From positions 16,651 to 80,650 of the forward strand of contig CAZTEX010000010.1 of the NCBI GenBank assembly GCA_964612505.1: DNA of 64,000 nt, read 5' to 3'. Shown here one piece after another: positions 16,716 to 25,488 of the stretch. The translations under genes and the position numbers were made by a program. The DNA comes from JAAZZY01 sp964612505. GTDB lineage: Bacteria; Chlamydiota; Chlamydiia; Chlamydiales; JAAZZY01. Numbering within the stretch: position 1 is the first letter of the stretch; each line of letters opens with the position of its first letter. The notes under the pieces are model-generated. The model saw only the letters and a program-made list of their open reading frames with translations, ran no database searches and was not told where the DNA came from.

Positions 16716-18326
16716 ATGATCTCAATACAACATATCGCCCTTTCTTATGGATCTAAGCTTCTCTTTGATGATGTTAACCTACATCTAAGTGGCCAAAATC
16801 GCTATGGCCTTGTAGGAGCTAATGGAGCGGGTAAATCGACTTTCTTAAAGCTGTTAATGCGAGAAGTTGAACCTTTGATGGGGGAAATTGCCATTTCCAA
16901 AAGTTCACAGGTGGGTTGGCTCAAGCAAGATCAAGATCTTTTTTTAGAAGAGACCATTCTTTCCATTGTCTTAAGAGGGCATGTTGAGTTGTGGGCCGTT
17001 TTTGAAAAGAAAGAAAAACTCCTTCAAAATGAAACCTTATCTGATAAAGAGATTAATCAATTAGTAGAAATTGAAGAGACGATCGATCGCCTTAATGGCT
17101 ATGCAGCCGAATCTAAAGCTGAAGATCTTCTTGTTGGACTTGGAGTTCCTAAAGAACTTCATTTACAACCTCTAAAATCTTTTTCAGGAGGCTATAAATT
17201 AAGGGTGTTACTAGCCCGAACTCTTTTTCATCAACCTGACATATTACTTTTAGATGAACCGACGAACTATTTAGATATCGTCACCATTCATTGGCTAGCT
17301 AACTACTTGGCCAATATGTTTAAAGGAATGTTAATAGTGACCTCTCACGATCATCACTTTTTAAATAGGGTTTGTAATTATATCCTCGACGTTGATTATG
17401 GAGAAATTCGCTGCTACACTGGAAACTACGATCAATTTGTAGTGCAAAAAAAATTGCTGCATGAGCAAAAAGAGATTTTCAGGAAAAATCAACAAAAACA
17501 TGTTGATCGGATGCAAGAATTTATTGATCGTTTTCGAGCTAAAGCTTCTAAAGCCAAGCAAGCACAATCCAAAGAAAAACAACTTGAAAAACTCGAATGG
17601 CCTAAAGTCGATGTCAGCTCTAGAAAATATTTGAACCTCTCTTTCCAAGTTGGGAAAAAATCGGGAAAAATTACTTTAGCTGTTAACAAACTCTCTAAGC
17701 AATTTGGAGAAAAAGTACTCTTTAAAGATTTTAGCTTTCAAGTGCATCGGGGAGAAAAAGTAGGTATTTTAGGCCCCAATGGAGTTGGTAAATCAACGCT
17801 TCTCAAATTAATTCTGAAAGAACTAGAGCCTACTTCTGGTGCTGTTGAATGGGGGTTTGATTTAGCCCTTGGCTACTTTGCCCAAGAATCGTATGAGCAA
17901 CTTTCAGGCAAAGACACCATTATTGAGTGGCTTTCAAACCACACTTCGCGCGTCTCTGAGCAGCAAATTAGAGCAACACTGGGGCGAGTTTTATTTACTC
18001 AAGATGACCATTTCAAGACGCTCAATGTGCTCAGTGGGGGAGAAAAAGCAAGACTCGTACTTGCTAAAATGATGCTGGAGGGTTCTAACACCCTCATCAT
18101 GGATGAGCCAACCAACCACTTAGACTTGGAAGGGAGAGAATCATTAGCAGAAGCTTTAGTAAAGTATCCGGGGACTGTCATTTTTGTCAGTCACGATCAG
18201 GCTTTTATCGATGTATTATCTACACGCATTATTTATTTAAACGGCAAAAACTCTTTAGATTATGCCGGTACCTATCAAGAGTTTATTGCAAAAAACGCTC
18301 ATCTGAATTTCCAAATTAAAAAGTAG
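16716..18326 (+). CDS. ybiT: ABC-F family ATPase, YbiT-like
   Basis: About 536 residues from the ATG at 16716 (a TTG 6 nt upstream is possible). Two ATP-binding cassettes in tandem without membrane spans: GANGAGKST, SFSGGYKLR and LLLDEPTNYLD in the first; GPNGVGKST, LSGGEKARL and LIMDEPTNHLD in the second. The basic linker between them (FRAKASKAKQAQSKEKQLEK) is the ABC-F ribosome-contacting arm. The block GHVELWAVFEKKEKL and the DLDYGE-like segment LDVDYGEIRCYTGNYDQF fit the YbiT subgroup. ABC-F proteins bind the ribosomal E site and rescue or regulate translation. Confidence 0.88.
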   Translation: MISIQHIALSYGSKLLFDDVNLHLSGQNRYGLVGANGAGKSTFLKLLMREVEPLMGEIAISKSSQVGWLKQDQDLFLEETILSIVLRGHVELWAVFEKKEKLLQNETLSDKEINQLVEIEETIDRLNGYAAESKAEDLLVGLGVPKELHLQPLKSFSGGYKLRVLLARTLFHQPDILLLDEPTNYLDIVTIHWLANYLANMFKGMLIVTSHDHHFLNRVCNYILDVDYGEIRCYTGNYDQFVVQKKLLHEQKEIFRKNQQKHVDRMQEFIDRFRAKASKAKQAQSKEKQLEKLEWPKVDVSSRKYLNLSFQVGKKSGKITLAVNKLSKQFGEKVLFKDFSFQVHRGEKVGILGPNGVGKSTLLKLILKELEPTSGAVEWGFDLALGYFAQESYEQLSGKDTIIEWLSNHTSRVSEQQIRATLGRVLFTQDDHFKTLNVLSGGEKARLVLAKMMLEGSNTLIMDEPTNHLDLEGRESLAEALVKYPGTVIFVSHDQAFIDVLSTRIIYLNGKNSLDYAGTYQEFIAKNAHLNFQIKK

Positions 18327-18329
18327 TTT

Positions 18330-19211
18330 TCAAGCTTTGCAAAGGCAAACGAGGCCACTTTGCGTCATGACGATAATGAGAGAAAAGATAAACATCTTTC
18401 TGGCCCAAGCTTTATCATCTTTTGCTGAGTAACCCCTGTAAGATAAAAAAAGCCATAGGGTTGCAAGAGCTAGCATGATAAGAGCAAAAACAGAGTTCAG
18501 ATAACCCAACAAATACAAAGACTCAGCGCTAGCAAGATAAGCTAGAGTGTAAAAGAGCATTTGCGTTTTAGTGGCCCTCACTCCTTTCACCACCGGAAGA
18601 ACAGGGATATTGCCAAGAGCATAATCTTTCAGTCGATAAATAGAGATGGCATAAAAGTGGGGCATTTGCCAAAGAAGGATCGTTAAAAAAATTAAAAAGC
18701 CTTTGAGGTCTAATGTGTTGGAAAGAGCCAAATATCCCACTAAAGTGGGGATGGCTCCAGCGAAACTGCCAAGAAGTGTGCAGAGAGGCGAGTGGTATTT
18801 TAATAAACTATAGATAAAGACATAGGTTACAAAACCAAAAAGAGCCGCATAAGCACTATAGCAGGAAGTTAGGAAGTAGAGGAGATAAAAGCCAAAAAGA
18901 GCGCAGATAGAGGCAAAAAAAAGTGCCTTTGGGCTGGAGATAACTCCTGTAACTAGCGGTCTACCTTGAGTTCTTTGCATCTTAGCATCTAAGAAGCGGT
19001 CGATGTAGTTATTAAAAGTGCAGGCAGAGGCAATGACTAAAGAGAGACCCAGTAGCATTGAACCTAATTTGAAAATGGAAAAAGGTCCTGCTAGCGCGAG
19101 GATAAAACCAGATAAAGCGGTGATTAAATTACCAAAAACAATACCTGGTTTTACTAGAGCGAAATAGTTTTTGAGGATCTCAGAAAAACGAACTTGAATG
19201 GCTCTTTGCAT
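18330..19211 (-). CDS. cyoE: Protoheme IX farnesyltransferase (heme O synthase)
   Basis: 293 residues with about eight or nine membrane spans. The prenyl-diphosphate site is NNYIDRFLDAKMQRTQGRP (67-85, DxxxD at 71-75), and the second acidic loop is near YRLKDYALGNIPVLP. It converts heme B to heme O, the cofactor of bo3 oxidase encoded by cyoABCD just upstream on the same strand. Two plus-strand genes (a lipoprotein and a hydrolase) lie between cyoD and cyoE, so cyoE needs its own promoter. Confidence 0.95.
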   Translation of the reverse strand: MQRAIQVRFSEILKNYFALVKPGIVFGNLITALSGFILALAGPFSIFKLGSMLLGLSLVIASACTFNNYIDRFLDAKMQRTQGRPLVTGVISSPKALFFASICALFGFYLLYFLTSCYSAYAALFGFVTYVFIYSLLKYHSPLCTLLGSFAGAIPTLVGYLALSNTLDLKGFLIFLTILLWQMPHFYAISIYRLKDYALGNIPVLPVVKGVRATKTQMLFYTLAYLASAESLYLLGYLNSVFALIMLALATLWLFLSYRGYSAKDDKAWARKMFIFSLIIVMTQSGLVCLCKA

Positions 19212-19322
19212 GAAATCGAAATTATTTAGCTTATTGGTATTTTTTCTTTTAACGTAAATGTGTATTAGGGGCTAGTGAAAAAATAAAGGGCTATGGTAAG
19301 GGTAGGAAAAAAGTGAGGGAAA

Positions 19323-19514
19323 ATGAAAAAAAAGAATTCTATCGTGATGCTTTTAAGTCTTTTGTTTCCTTTAACATCTTGTCATTATACCGATGATCCT
19401 TCCTCGACTAAAAGTAAACCCGTCACCCAAATAGGGGACTGTAATAAAGAGGCATGTTCTTGCAAAAATAGCTGCGCTTGTAGCTCTAAATGCCCATGCT
19501 CTTGCAATAGTTAG
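19323..19514 (+). CDS. Small lipoprotein with metallothionein-like Cys tail
   Basis: 63 residues. The signal peptide ends in a lipobox PLTSC with the lipidated Cys at 20. After a short polar spacer the last 24 residues contain eight cysteines (40, 45, 47, 51, 53, 57, 59, 61) in CxC and CxxxC spacing, as in metallothioneins and copper-binding peptides. GAGGG lies shortly before the ATG. It lies between cyoE and cyoABCD, so a role in copper handling for the oxidase, or in metal protection at the membrane, is a reasonable guess but not shown. Confidence 0.75.
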   Translation: MKKKNSIVMLLSLLFPLTSCHYTDDPSSTKSKPVTQIGDCNKEACSCKNSCACSSKCPCSCNS

Positions 19515-19557
19515 TCCAAGCTTGTAGAATACGCTTATTTAAAAGAACATTCTACCA

Positions 19558-20121
19558 ATGGTAAAAGCTATTTTCATTCCAGGTAATGGGGGATCTTCCA
19601 CTCAAGACAACTGGTTTCCAGCTGTTAAATTAGAGCTAGAGGCCCATGGGGTTGAAGTTATTTCCGTTGTGTTTCCCGATCCTTATCTTGCTAGACAATC
19701 TTATTGGATACCCTTTTTAAGAGATGAGTTGAAAGCAGATGAAAAGACGATCCTTATTGGTCATTCATCAGGTGCTATTGCAGCCATGAGATTTGCTGAA
19801 GAATATCTTATTTTGGGCTCTGTCCTTGTTGGCGCTTATCACACAGATCTTGGAATGGAAAGTGAAAAAAAATCAGGCTATTTTGATAAAGCTTGGAATT
19901 GGGATGCGATCAAATGCAATCAGCAATGGACTATTTTATTTGCCTCACAAGATGATCCGTGGATCCCTGTCAAAGAGCCGCGTTATTTACACGAGCAGCT
20001 AGATTGCGAATACCATGAATTTAAAGATCAAGGGCACTTTGGAGGAGACTATCATAAACCAACTTTCCTCGAGCTCTCTACAGCTATTTTGCGCCATCTT
20101 CATAAAGATGTTCAAAGTTAA
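19558..20121 (+). CDS. RBBP9/YdeN-type serine hydrolase
   Basis: 187 residues with a small alpha/beta-hydrolase fold. It opens with IFIPGNGGSS; the nucleophile elbow is IGHSSGA, the acid is in ASQDDPWIP, and the histidine is in DQGHFGG near the C-terminus. This triad and length match the RBBP9/YdeN family of serine hydrolases. The substrate is unknown. Its stop overlaps the end of the convergent cyoD gene by 4 nt. Confidence 0.85.
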   Translation: MVKAIFIPGNGGSSTQDNWFPAVKLELEAHGVEVISVVFPDPYLARQSYWIPFLRDELKADEKTILIGHSSGAIAAMRFAEEYLILGSVLVGAYHTDLGMESEKKSGYFDKAWNWDAIKCNQQWTILFASQDDPWIPVKEPRYLHEQLDCEYHEFKDQGHFGGDYHKPTFLELSTAILRHLHKDVQS

Positions 20122-20465
20122 TGAGCCATACCAGGCATATCAGGCATGGATGGCATCAAGTTATAATTGACGCTGCTCATAATCCACATCGATCCGCCGA
20201 TGATAATCACAATAACCATAATCGTAAAAAGTAAAGAGAGAAGATTCCAGCGAGGTTTTTCTTCATTGGTAATTTGAAAGAAGAAAATGAGCTGAACAAT
20301 GGCTTGGACGATGGCTAAACCCACTAAAGTAAAAGCCAGATGAGGTAAAATCAGAAAATCTTTGATCGCAAAAAAATAAATGACAATTGTGAGAGCTATC
20401 GATACTAGATAGCTGATAATAGTTGGTTTAATATCTTTATTCCATTCATGAGTAGGATCGAGCAT
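20118..20465 (-). CDS. cyoD: Cytochrome bo3 quinol oxidase subunit IV
   Basis: 115 residues with three membrane spans and a His/Met/Pro-rich C-terminal end. The family signature appears as the first helix after a cytosolic N-terminus and the helix HLAFTLVGLAIVQAIVQLIFF. It is a small assembly and stability subunit without cofactors. It abuts cyoC directly (start at 20465, cyoC stop at 20466), consistent with one cyoABCD operon. Confidence 0.93.
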   Translation of the reverse strand: MLDPTHEWNKDIKPTIISYLVSIALTIVIYFFAIKDFLILPHLAFTLVGLAIVQAIVQLIFFFQITNEEKPRWNLLSLLFTIMVIVIIIGGSMWIMSSVNYNLMPSMPDMPGMAH

Positions 20466-21068
20466 CTATTTCACTCCTAGTAGATAAACAATAGTAAAAA
20501 TAAATATCCAAACGATATTTAAAAATTGCCAAAACATTCTTAAGCACGTGATTCTTTTAATGCTTGTTGGACTAATTCCGTGAGTGATAATAGGAATAGC
20601 TAAGACGATAATCCAAAGTAAGCCAAATAAAATATGCAATAGATGTGTGCCAATGATTGTAAAGTAAGCTGACAAGAAGGCGCTGTTTTTCCAGCTAAAT
20701 CCCTGCGAAAGGAAGCGTGAAAACTCCTGGTGACCCATGACCACAAAAGAACAACCGAGCAAGAAAGTGAGTAATAAAGAAATGAGAGCTGCTTTTTTAT
20801 TTTCTCGATGAGTGTAGGCGCCAGCAAGACCTATCGTAAAGCTTGCTGAAAGCAAAATAAGAGTTTGGGTAAGGGTAAAGTGTAAATGAAAAAGATCAGA
20901 ACCTGCAGGTCCCCCAAAGGTGCTACTTTGTAAAACGACATAGGTGGCGATCAAGGCCCCAAACAAAATAAAGTCTGTCAGTAAATAAATCCAAAAACCA
21001 AAAACTGTTTTTGAATAAACATCATGATGAGGGTCGGGATAATTTTCATGGATGAGAGGATCGCTCAT
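20466..21068 (-). CDS. cyoC: Cytochrome bo3 quinol oxidase subunit III
   Basis: 200 residues, five membrane spans. KTVFGFWIYLLTDFILFGALIATYVVL is the first helix of the family (written here in part: residues about 21-47), and ILLSASFTIG and THLLHILFGLLW are later conserved segments. Its ATG overlaps the cyoB stop as ATGA (21065-21068). It forms the core complex with CyoB and CyoA in the inner membrane. Confidence 0.95.
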   Translation of the reverse strand: MSDPLIHENYPDPHHDVYSKTVFGFWIYLLTDFILFGALIATYVVLQSSTFGGPAGSDLFHLHFTLTQTLILLSASFTIGLAGAYTHRENKKAALISLLLTFLLGCSFVVMGHQEFSRFLSQGFSWKNSAFLSAYFTIIGTHLLHILFGLLWIIVLAIPIITHGISPTSIKRITCLRMFWQFLNIVWIFIFTIVYLLGVK

Positions 21069-23029
21069 GCTGTTTTTTTCCTATTTTCAATCTTCTTAAT
21101 GACATCGACTTTGACATGGTAATCTGTATTTTTTTCATAAAGTCTTGCAATGATAACAGCTATTAAACCAATGGCGCTCACAATCGCCAGCCAAAACATA
21201 TGCCAAACAAGAGCAAAGCCAAAGATAAAGCTAATGGCGCCGATATAAAATCCAGCAGGGGTGTTTTTGGGCATGTGAATTTCTTGATAAGAAACATTTT
21301 TAGGACGAGTTTGATTATTTTTTTTCATCTCCCAAAAAGCATCTCTGGAGTGAACTTCTGGTTCGATGGCAAAATTATAAAAAGGAGGGGGTGAAGTTGT
21401 AGACCATTCTAAATTGTGACCGTCCCAAGGATCGCCTGTTGTGTCTTTGAGTTGATCTCTTTGCCGATAGCTTACATAAACTTGTAAAATTTGGAGTCCA
21501 ACTCCCGCTAAAATAATGAGGCCACCGATCGCTGCAACAACAAAAAGAGGCTGCCAAGTGGGATTCGTATAATGGCTAAGTCTTCGTGTGGCTCCCATAA
21601 AACCTAAAATATACAGTGGCATGAAAGCTAAAAGAAAGCCAATCAGCCAACACCAAAAAGCATATTTCCCTAAAGTTTCGTTGAGCCTATAGCCTGCAAA
21701 TTTAGGGAACCAATAGGCAAAACCCCCAAAAGTTCCAAAAACGACACCACCAATAATAACAGAGTGGAAGTGGGCAATTAAAAATAAGCTGTTATGGAGT
21801 TGAAAGTCTGCGGCAGGAATCGCCATTAAAACGCCGGCAACACCTCCTAAGACAAAGACAACGACAAAACCTAAAAACCAGTACATCGGAGTGGTATACT
21901 CTACTCTTCCTTGATACAAAGTAAAGAGCCAGTTAAAAATTTTAACCCCTGTAGGCACTGCAATAATCATCGTCATAATGCCAAAGAAAGCATTGACGTT
22001 TGCTCCTGCGCCCATGGTGAAGAAGTGGTGTAGCCAAACGATAAAAGATAAAAAGGTAATTGCAAAAATAGCCCACACCATCGAAGTATAGCCAAACAGT
22101 TTTTTCTTTGAAAAAACAGGGACATATTCAGAGAAGATACCAAAGATAGGGAGAATTAAAATATAAACCTCTGGATGACCCCATGCCCAAATTAAATTAA
22201 TATACATCATCGGGTTACCACCATATTCAGCAGTAAAAAGGCGGGTGAGGATGAGGCGATCCGTTGAGAGCATCCCGATCACCGCTGTTAAAATAGGAAA
22301 GGCAAAAATCACTAAGATCATCGTTGCTAAAACAGCCCAGACAAAAATAGGCATGCGCATTAAAGTCATCCCTTTGCAGCGCATCTTTAAAATGGTGACT
22401 AAAAAATTAATTCCCGAGATTAAGCTACCCGCCCCGGATATCTGAATGCTCCAGAGCCAATAGTCGACCCCTTCTCCAGGATTATATTTTAATCCTGAAA
22501 GAGGAGGGTATGCGGTCCAGCCAGTTCCTGCAAAGTCGCCAATAATTAAAGAGACTAAAATATATAAAGAACCAGAGGCAAATAACCAAAAGCTCAAAGA
22601 ATTTAAAAAAGGGAAAGCGACATCTCTAGCTCCTATTTGCAAAGGCAAAATAAGATTAATCGATCCAAAAACAATTCCCATGGCCACAAAAAAGATCATG
22701 GTGACGCCGTGAGCCGTGAAGATCTGCTGGTAGTGATCGGGTCCTAAGTAGCCCATCGAATCGCCCATAGCAAAAGCCTGCTGAGCGCGCATCATGAGGG
22801 CATCGACAAAACCTTTTAAGAGCATGATGAATGCCACGACTAAATACATGACACCAATTTTTTTGTGATCGACAGAGGTAATCCATTCATTCCATAGCCA
22901 TCGCCAACGTTTAAGATGGGTAATTAAAGCGATTAAGCCAATAGCACCCAAAATAATCGAACCATCGGCTATGTATTCGATCCAATCATGTTTAAAAGCG
23001 TCAAGAGTGAGTCGTCCCCAAAAATGCAT
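21065..23029 (-). CDS. cyoB: Cytochrome bo3 quinol oxidase subunit I
   Basis: 654 residues, about 15 membrane spans, the catalytic subunit. The heme-copper ligands are visible: WGHPEVYILILP carries the CuB His and cross-linked Tyr, WLHHFFTMG the two further CuB His, and IAHFHSVIIGG the heme His pair; the low-spin heme His is in FTAHGVTMIFF. The K- and D-channel segments fit a quinol oxidase. It reduces oxygen to water with electrons from quinol and pumps protons. Start ATG at 23029 follows cyoA by one base. Confidence 0.97.
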   Translation of the reverse strand: MHFWGRLTLDAFKHDWIEYIADGSIILGAIGLIALITHLKRWRWLWNEWITSVDHKKIGVMYLVVAFIMLLKGFVDALMMRAQQAFAMGDSMGYLGPDHYQQIFTAHGVTMIFFVAMGIVFGSINLILPLQIGARDVAFPFLNSLSFWLFASGSLYILVSLIIGDFAGTGWTAYPPLSGLKYNPGEGVDYWLWSIQISGAGSLISGINFLVTILKMRCKGMTLMRMPIFVWAVLATMILVIFAFPILTAVIGMLSTDRLILTRLFTAEYGGNPMMYINLIWAWGHPEVYILILPIFGIFSEYVPVFSKKKLFGYTSMVWAIFAITFLSFIVWLHHFFTMGAGANVNAFFGIMTMIIAVPTGVKIFNWLFTLYQGRVEYTTPMYWFLGFVVVFVLGGVAGVLMAIPAADFQLHNSLFLIAHFHSVIIGGVVFGTFGGFAYWFPKFAGYRLNETLGKYAFWCWLIGFLLAFMPLYILGFMGATRRLSHYTNPTWQPLFVVAAIGGLIILAGVGLQILQVYVSYRQRDQLKDTTGDPWDGHNLEWSTTSPPPFYNFAIEPEVHSRDAFWEMKKNNQTRPKNVSYQEIHMPKNTPAGFYIGAISFIFGFALVWHMFWLAIVSAIGLIAVIIARLYEKNTDYHVKVDVIKKIENRKKTA

Positions 23030-23030
23030 C

Positions 23031-23897
23031 TTAATTCTCTATTGGTGGTTCATATTTCATTAAAATTTGTTCAAATAAATCACTGTTCACTAGTTTAAAT
23101 GTGACAGGTGGATTGTTTGTGCTAGGTGTTACTAGCTCCTGGTAATGATTAAAATCTAAGCCAGATCCAGATTTTCTAGCTGTTGAAAGCCAATCGATAA
23201 ATTCTTCTTTAGTAGAGGCTTTAGCAGTAAAGCCCATGCCAGAGAATCCTGTACCACTAAAATTAGCTGACCGTCCCATAAAATCACCTTCTTGATCGGC
23301 AATCAAATTAAGGCGTGAGCGCATTGCTGGCATCGCATAAATTTGGCCTCCTAGTTGAGGAATCCAAAAAGAATTCATTGGAGCATCTGCGGTAATTTCA
23401 AAATGAATGGGAGTGTTTGTCGGAAATTGAATATAATTTACTGTGGCAACGCCATGTTTTGGATAAATAAAAAGCCATTTCCATTCTAATGCGACCGCTT
23501 GAATTTCAATAGGGGCATTCTCTGAAGCAATCGGCTTTAAAGGGTATAGGTCATAGCTGGATTTCCAGGTAATGACAGCTAAAACGATAATGATGACAAA
23601 AGGAACTCCCCACCAAACAGACTCAGCAACATAGCTATGTTCCCAGTCAGGTTTATAGGTTGCTTTTTTGTTTGTCTCTCGATATTTCCAAGCAATAAAG
23701 ACCGTCATGACATAAACGGGAAGCACCACAATGAGCATCAAAATGGATGCAATATACATTAAATTGCGCTGATGTTTCCCAATAAATCCTTTTGGATTGA
23801 GGACGAGAATGTCATGGGTACTGATGTAGAAAATACTTAGAGCAATGAGTGCTAGGAAAAACAAAATCCAAAGGATTGTCTTGTATTTAGTCTTCAT
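23031..23897 (-). CDS. cyoA: Cytochrome bo3 quinol oxidase subunit II
   Basis: 288 residues: two membrane helices (about 8-27 and 46-68) and a cupredoxin-like periplasmic domain. The segment NSFWIPQLGGQIYAMPAM and the later FSGTGFSGMGF are typical of quinol oxidases; the CuA ligands of cytochrome c oxidases are absent. Unlike the E. coli protein, no lipobox Cys is seen in the first helix. First gene of cyoABCD; a divergent promoter region lies upstream. Confidence 0.95.
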   Translation of the reverse strand: MKTKYKTILWILFFLALIALSIFYISTHDILVLNPKGFIGKHQRNLMYIASILMLIVVLPVYVMTVFIAWKYRETNKKATYKPDWEHSYVAESVWWGVPFVIIIVLAVITWKSSYDLYPLKPIASENAPIEIQAVALEWKWLFIYPKHGVATVNYIQFPTNTPIHFEITADAPMNSFWIPQLGGQIYAMPAMRSRLNLIADQEGDFMGRSANFSGTGFSGMGFTAKASTKEEFIDWLSTARKSGSGLDFNHYQELVTPSTNNPPVTFKLVNSDLFEQILMKYEPPIEN

Positions 23898-24016
23898 GAA
23901 CTTGTCTTAATAAACGTTTATTTTGATAACGAATTTTTCTTTTTATAAGAAAAAGGCAAGTTTGTCGAGAAATTATTTAAAAAGAAGGGAGATGGATTTG
24001 TTTTTAGAAATGCTTC

Positions 24017-24967
24017 TTAGAGATTTTTGCCTAAATCGAGAAAATCTTTTTCATGGCAAATTCCCACATCGTTAAAAACCATCTCTTGATAACCTCTTTT
24101 TTTGTAAAAGGGGGCTTGATCTACTGTTTCGTGTAATTTCACCACCTTTCTTTTTTGATGCTTGAGCCATTTTTCAATAAACTCAAGCAACAGAGCGCCA
24201 TATCCTTTTCTCTTCTCTTTTTCATCGGTGGATAAAGTTCGTAAGGCAGCTTCTCCATCATCTAAAAGTTCTATATGAGCGCAGGAAACAATCTGCGTTC
24301 CATGATATAAGACAAAATGAACATGATTTTTTAAAGTGAGGGTAGGGTGATTAGGATCATACTGGATTCCTAAAGGATCAAAGATTTGCTCTTTTCTAAT
24401 TCGATGGTAGTGACTCCACTCCTGATTATGCAAACAAAAAGCAACATGGCATCCCTCGTAGCCCGCTTTTTTTAAAATGCTTTTAATAAAAGCGTCTTTA
24501 GCCAGGTTATAACCTGAAAAGCGGTGCTCTTGCACCTCAAAAGATTTGGGATCTTTTAAGAGGTTTTCTTTTAGCTGGGCGTATTTTTCTATTTCTTCAG
24601 GATGGCTTCTCAAATAATCTCGAAAAGATAAATTAAGATGAATAAATTCGTGACCCTTTTCCACAACATGCAAGTTGACTTTAGAAAGGGGTGTGTTTTT
24701 AGAAAAATAATAACGAAGAGGGATATTGAGTTCGTTTTTAAAAATATAATCATGCTTTGTGAGCATCAGGCTATTTTCTAAAGAGTCTACTTGGCAAATA
24801 ATGTCAATTTGAGGTTTTGCGCAGAGTCCAGCAATAGAGGTCGATCCAATATGATGGATCTCTAGGCAATGACTTTTAAGATATTGCTTAAGAAGAGCGG
24901 CCTCTTTTTGAAAGTCTTGAGGCCAATGGGGATCATAAGGGACAATTTCAATATGTTTGATTCGCAT
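24017..24967 (-). CDS. GrpB-family (UPF0157) nucleotidyltransferase-like protein fused to GNAT
   Basis: 316 residues in two modules. Residues 1-170 are GrpB-like: IEIVPYDPHWP, HHIGSTSIAGLCAKPQIDI (nucleotidyltransferase GS and D-x-D positions) and FRDYLRSHPEEIEKYAQLK. Residues about 175-316 are a GNAT domain with LRTLSTDEKEKRKGYGALLLEF (acetyl-CoA loop) and FYKKRGY. This two-domain architecture is known in other bacteria. The substrate is unknown. Confidence 0.85.
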   Translation of the reverse strand: MRIKHIEIVPYDPHWPQDFQKEAALLKQYLKSHCLEIHHIGSTSIAGLCAKPQIDIICQVDSLENSLMLTKHDYIFKNELNIPLRYYFSKNTPLSKVNLHVVEKGHEFIHLNLSFRDYLRSHPEEIEKYAQLKENLLKDPKSFEVQEHRFSGYNLAKDAFIKSILKKAGYEGCHVAFCLHNQEWSHYHRIRKEQIFDPLGIQYDPNHPTLTLKNHVHFVLYHGTQIVSCAHIELLDDGEAALRTLSTDEKEKRKGYGALLLEFIEKWLKHQKRKVVKLHETVDQAPFYKKRGYQEMVFNDVGICHEKDFLDLGKNL

Positions 24968-24997
24968 AGCTAGTAGAGGGTTTTTGATAGCAGAGAT

Positions 24998-25420
24998 CTA
25001 ATGCCCTTTCTGTTTTTGTTTTCTTTTAGCCTGTTTAAGCAAAAACTGTTTTTCTTTTTCTGCTTCTTTTTGCTCTTTAGAAACTTTCTTTTTTTCTTTT
25101 TTATTTAATTCCAATTGCTCGCGCATAGTTTCTTGAGCCATTGTAGAGGGTCTGTGTGTTTTTTTGATCTCTTCCATCTCTCTATGAATCTGGCGTTGTA
25201 ATCTCTTGGGATTCATCCGCTTGATTTGGAGGTTAAACTTTTGCGGAGCTCCAAAGTTTAGCTCATGAAAATGGTGAAGGACAAATTCATATATTTCAGC
25301 ATCGGAGGGTTCTGCTGGGAAAATTTTTCGAGCAACAGCAAAGCCGTCTCTATCTGTTCTTTCAAAACAGCCTACCCAAAACAAATCTTCTAAATAAATA
25401 GTGGCTTTAATTGTAATCAT
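24998..25420 (-). CDS. yjdF: YjdF-like protein (DUF2992)
   Basis: 140 residues. The N-terminal strand-rich part (IYLEDLFWVGCFER, AVARKIFPAEPSDAEIYEFVL) and the motif RMNPKRLQRQ followed by TMAQETMREQ match YjdF of Firmicutes; the tail is a Lys/Glu-rich coil. In Bacillus the gene follows an azaaromatic-sensing riboswitch. Here only about 70 bases separate it from the divergent uvdE start, which is too short for that riboswitch. The function is not established. Confidence 0.75.
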   Translation of the reverse strand: MITIKATIYLEDLFWVGCFERTDRDGFAVARKIFPAEPSDAEIYEFVLHHFHELNFGAPQKFNLQIKRMNPKRLQRQIHREMEEIKKTHRPSTMAQETMREQLELNKKEKKKVSKEQKEAEKEKQFLLKQAKRKQKQKGH

Positions 25421-25488
25421 ACAAAATAGGATAAATAGCTTATAGTTACTTCATAATAGCAAAAAGAAGAATTTTATTGAGAGGAAAG

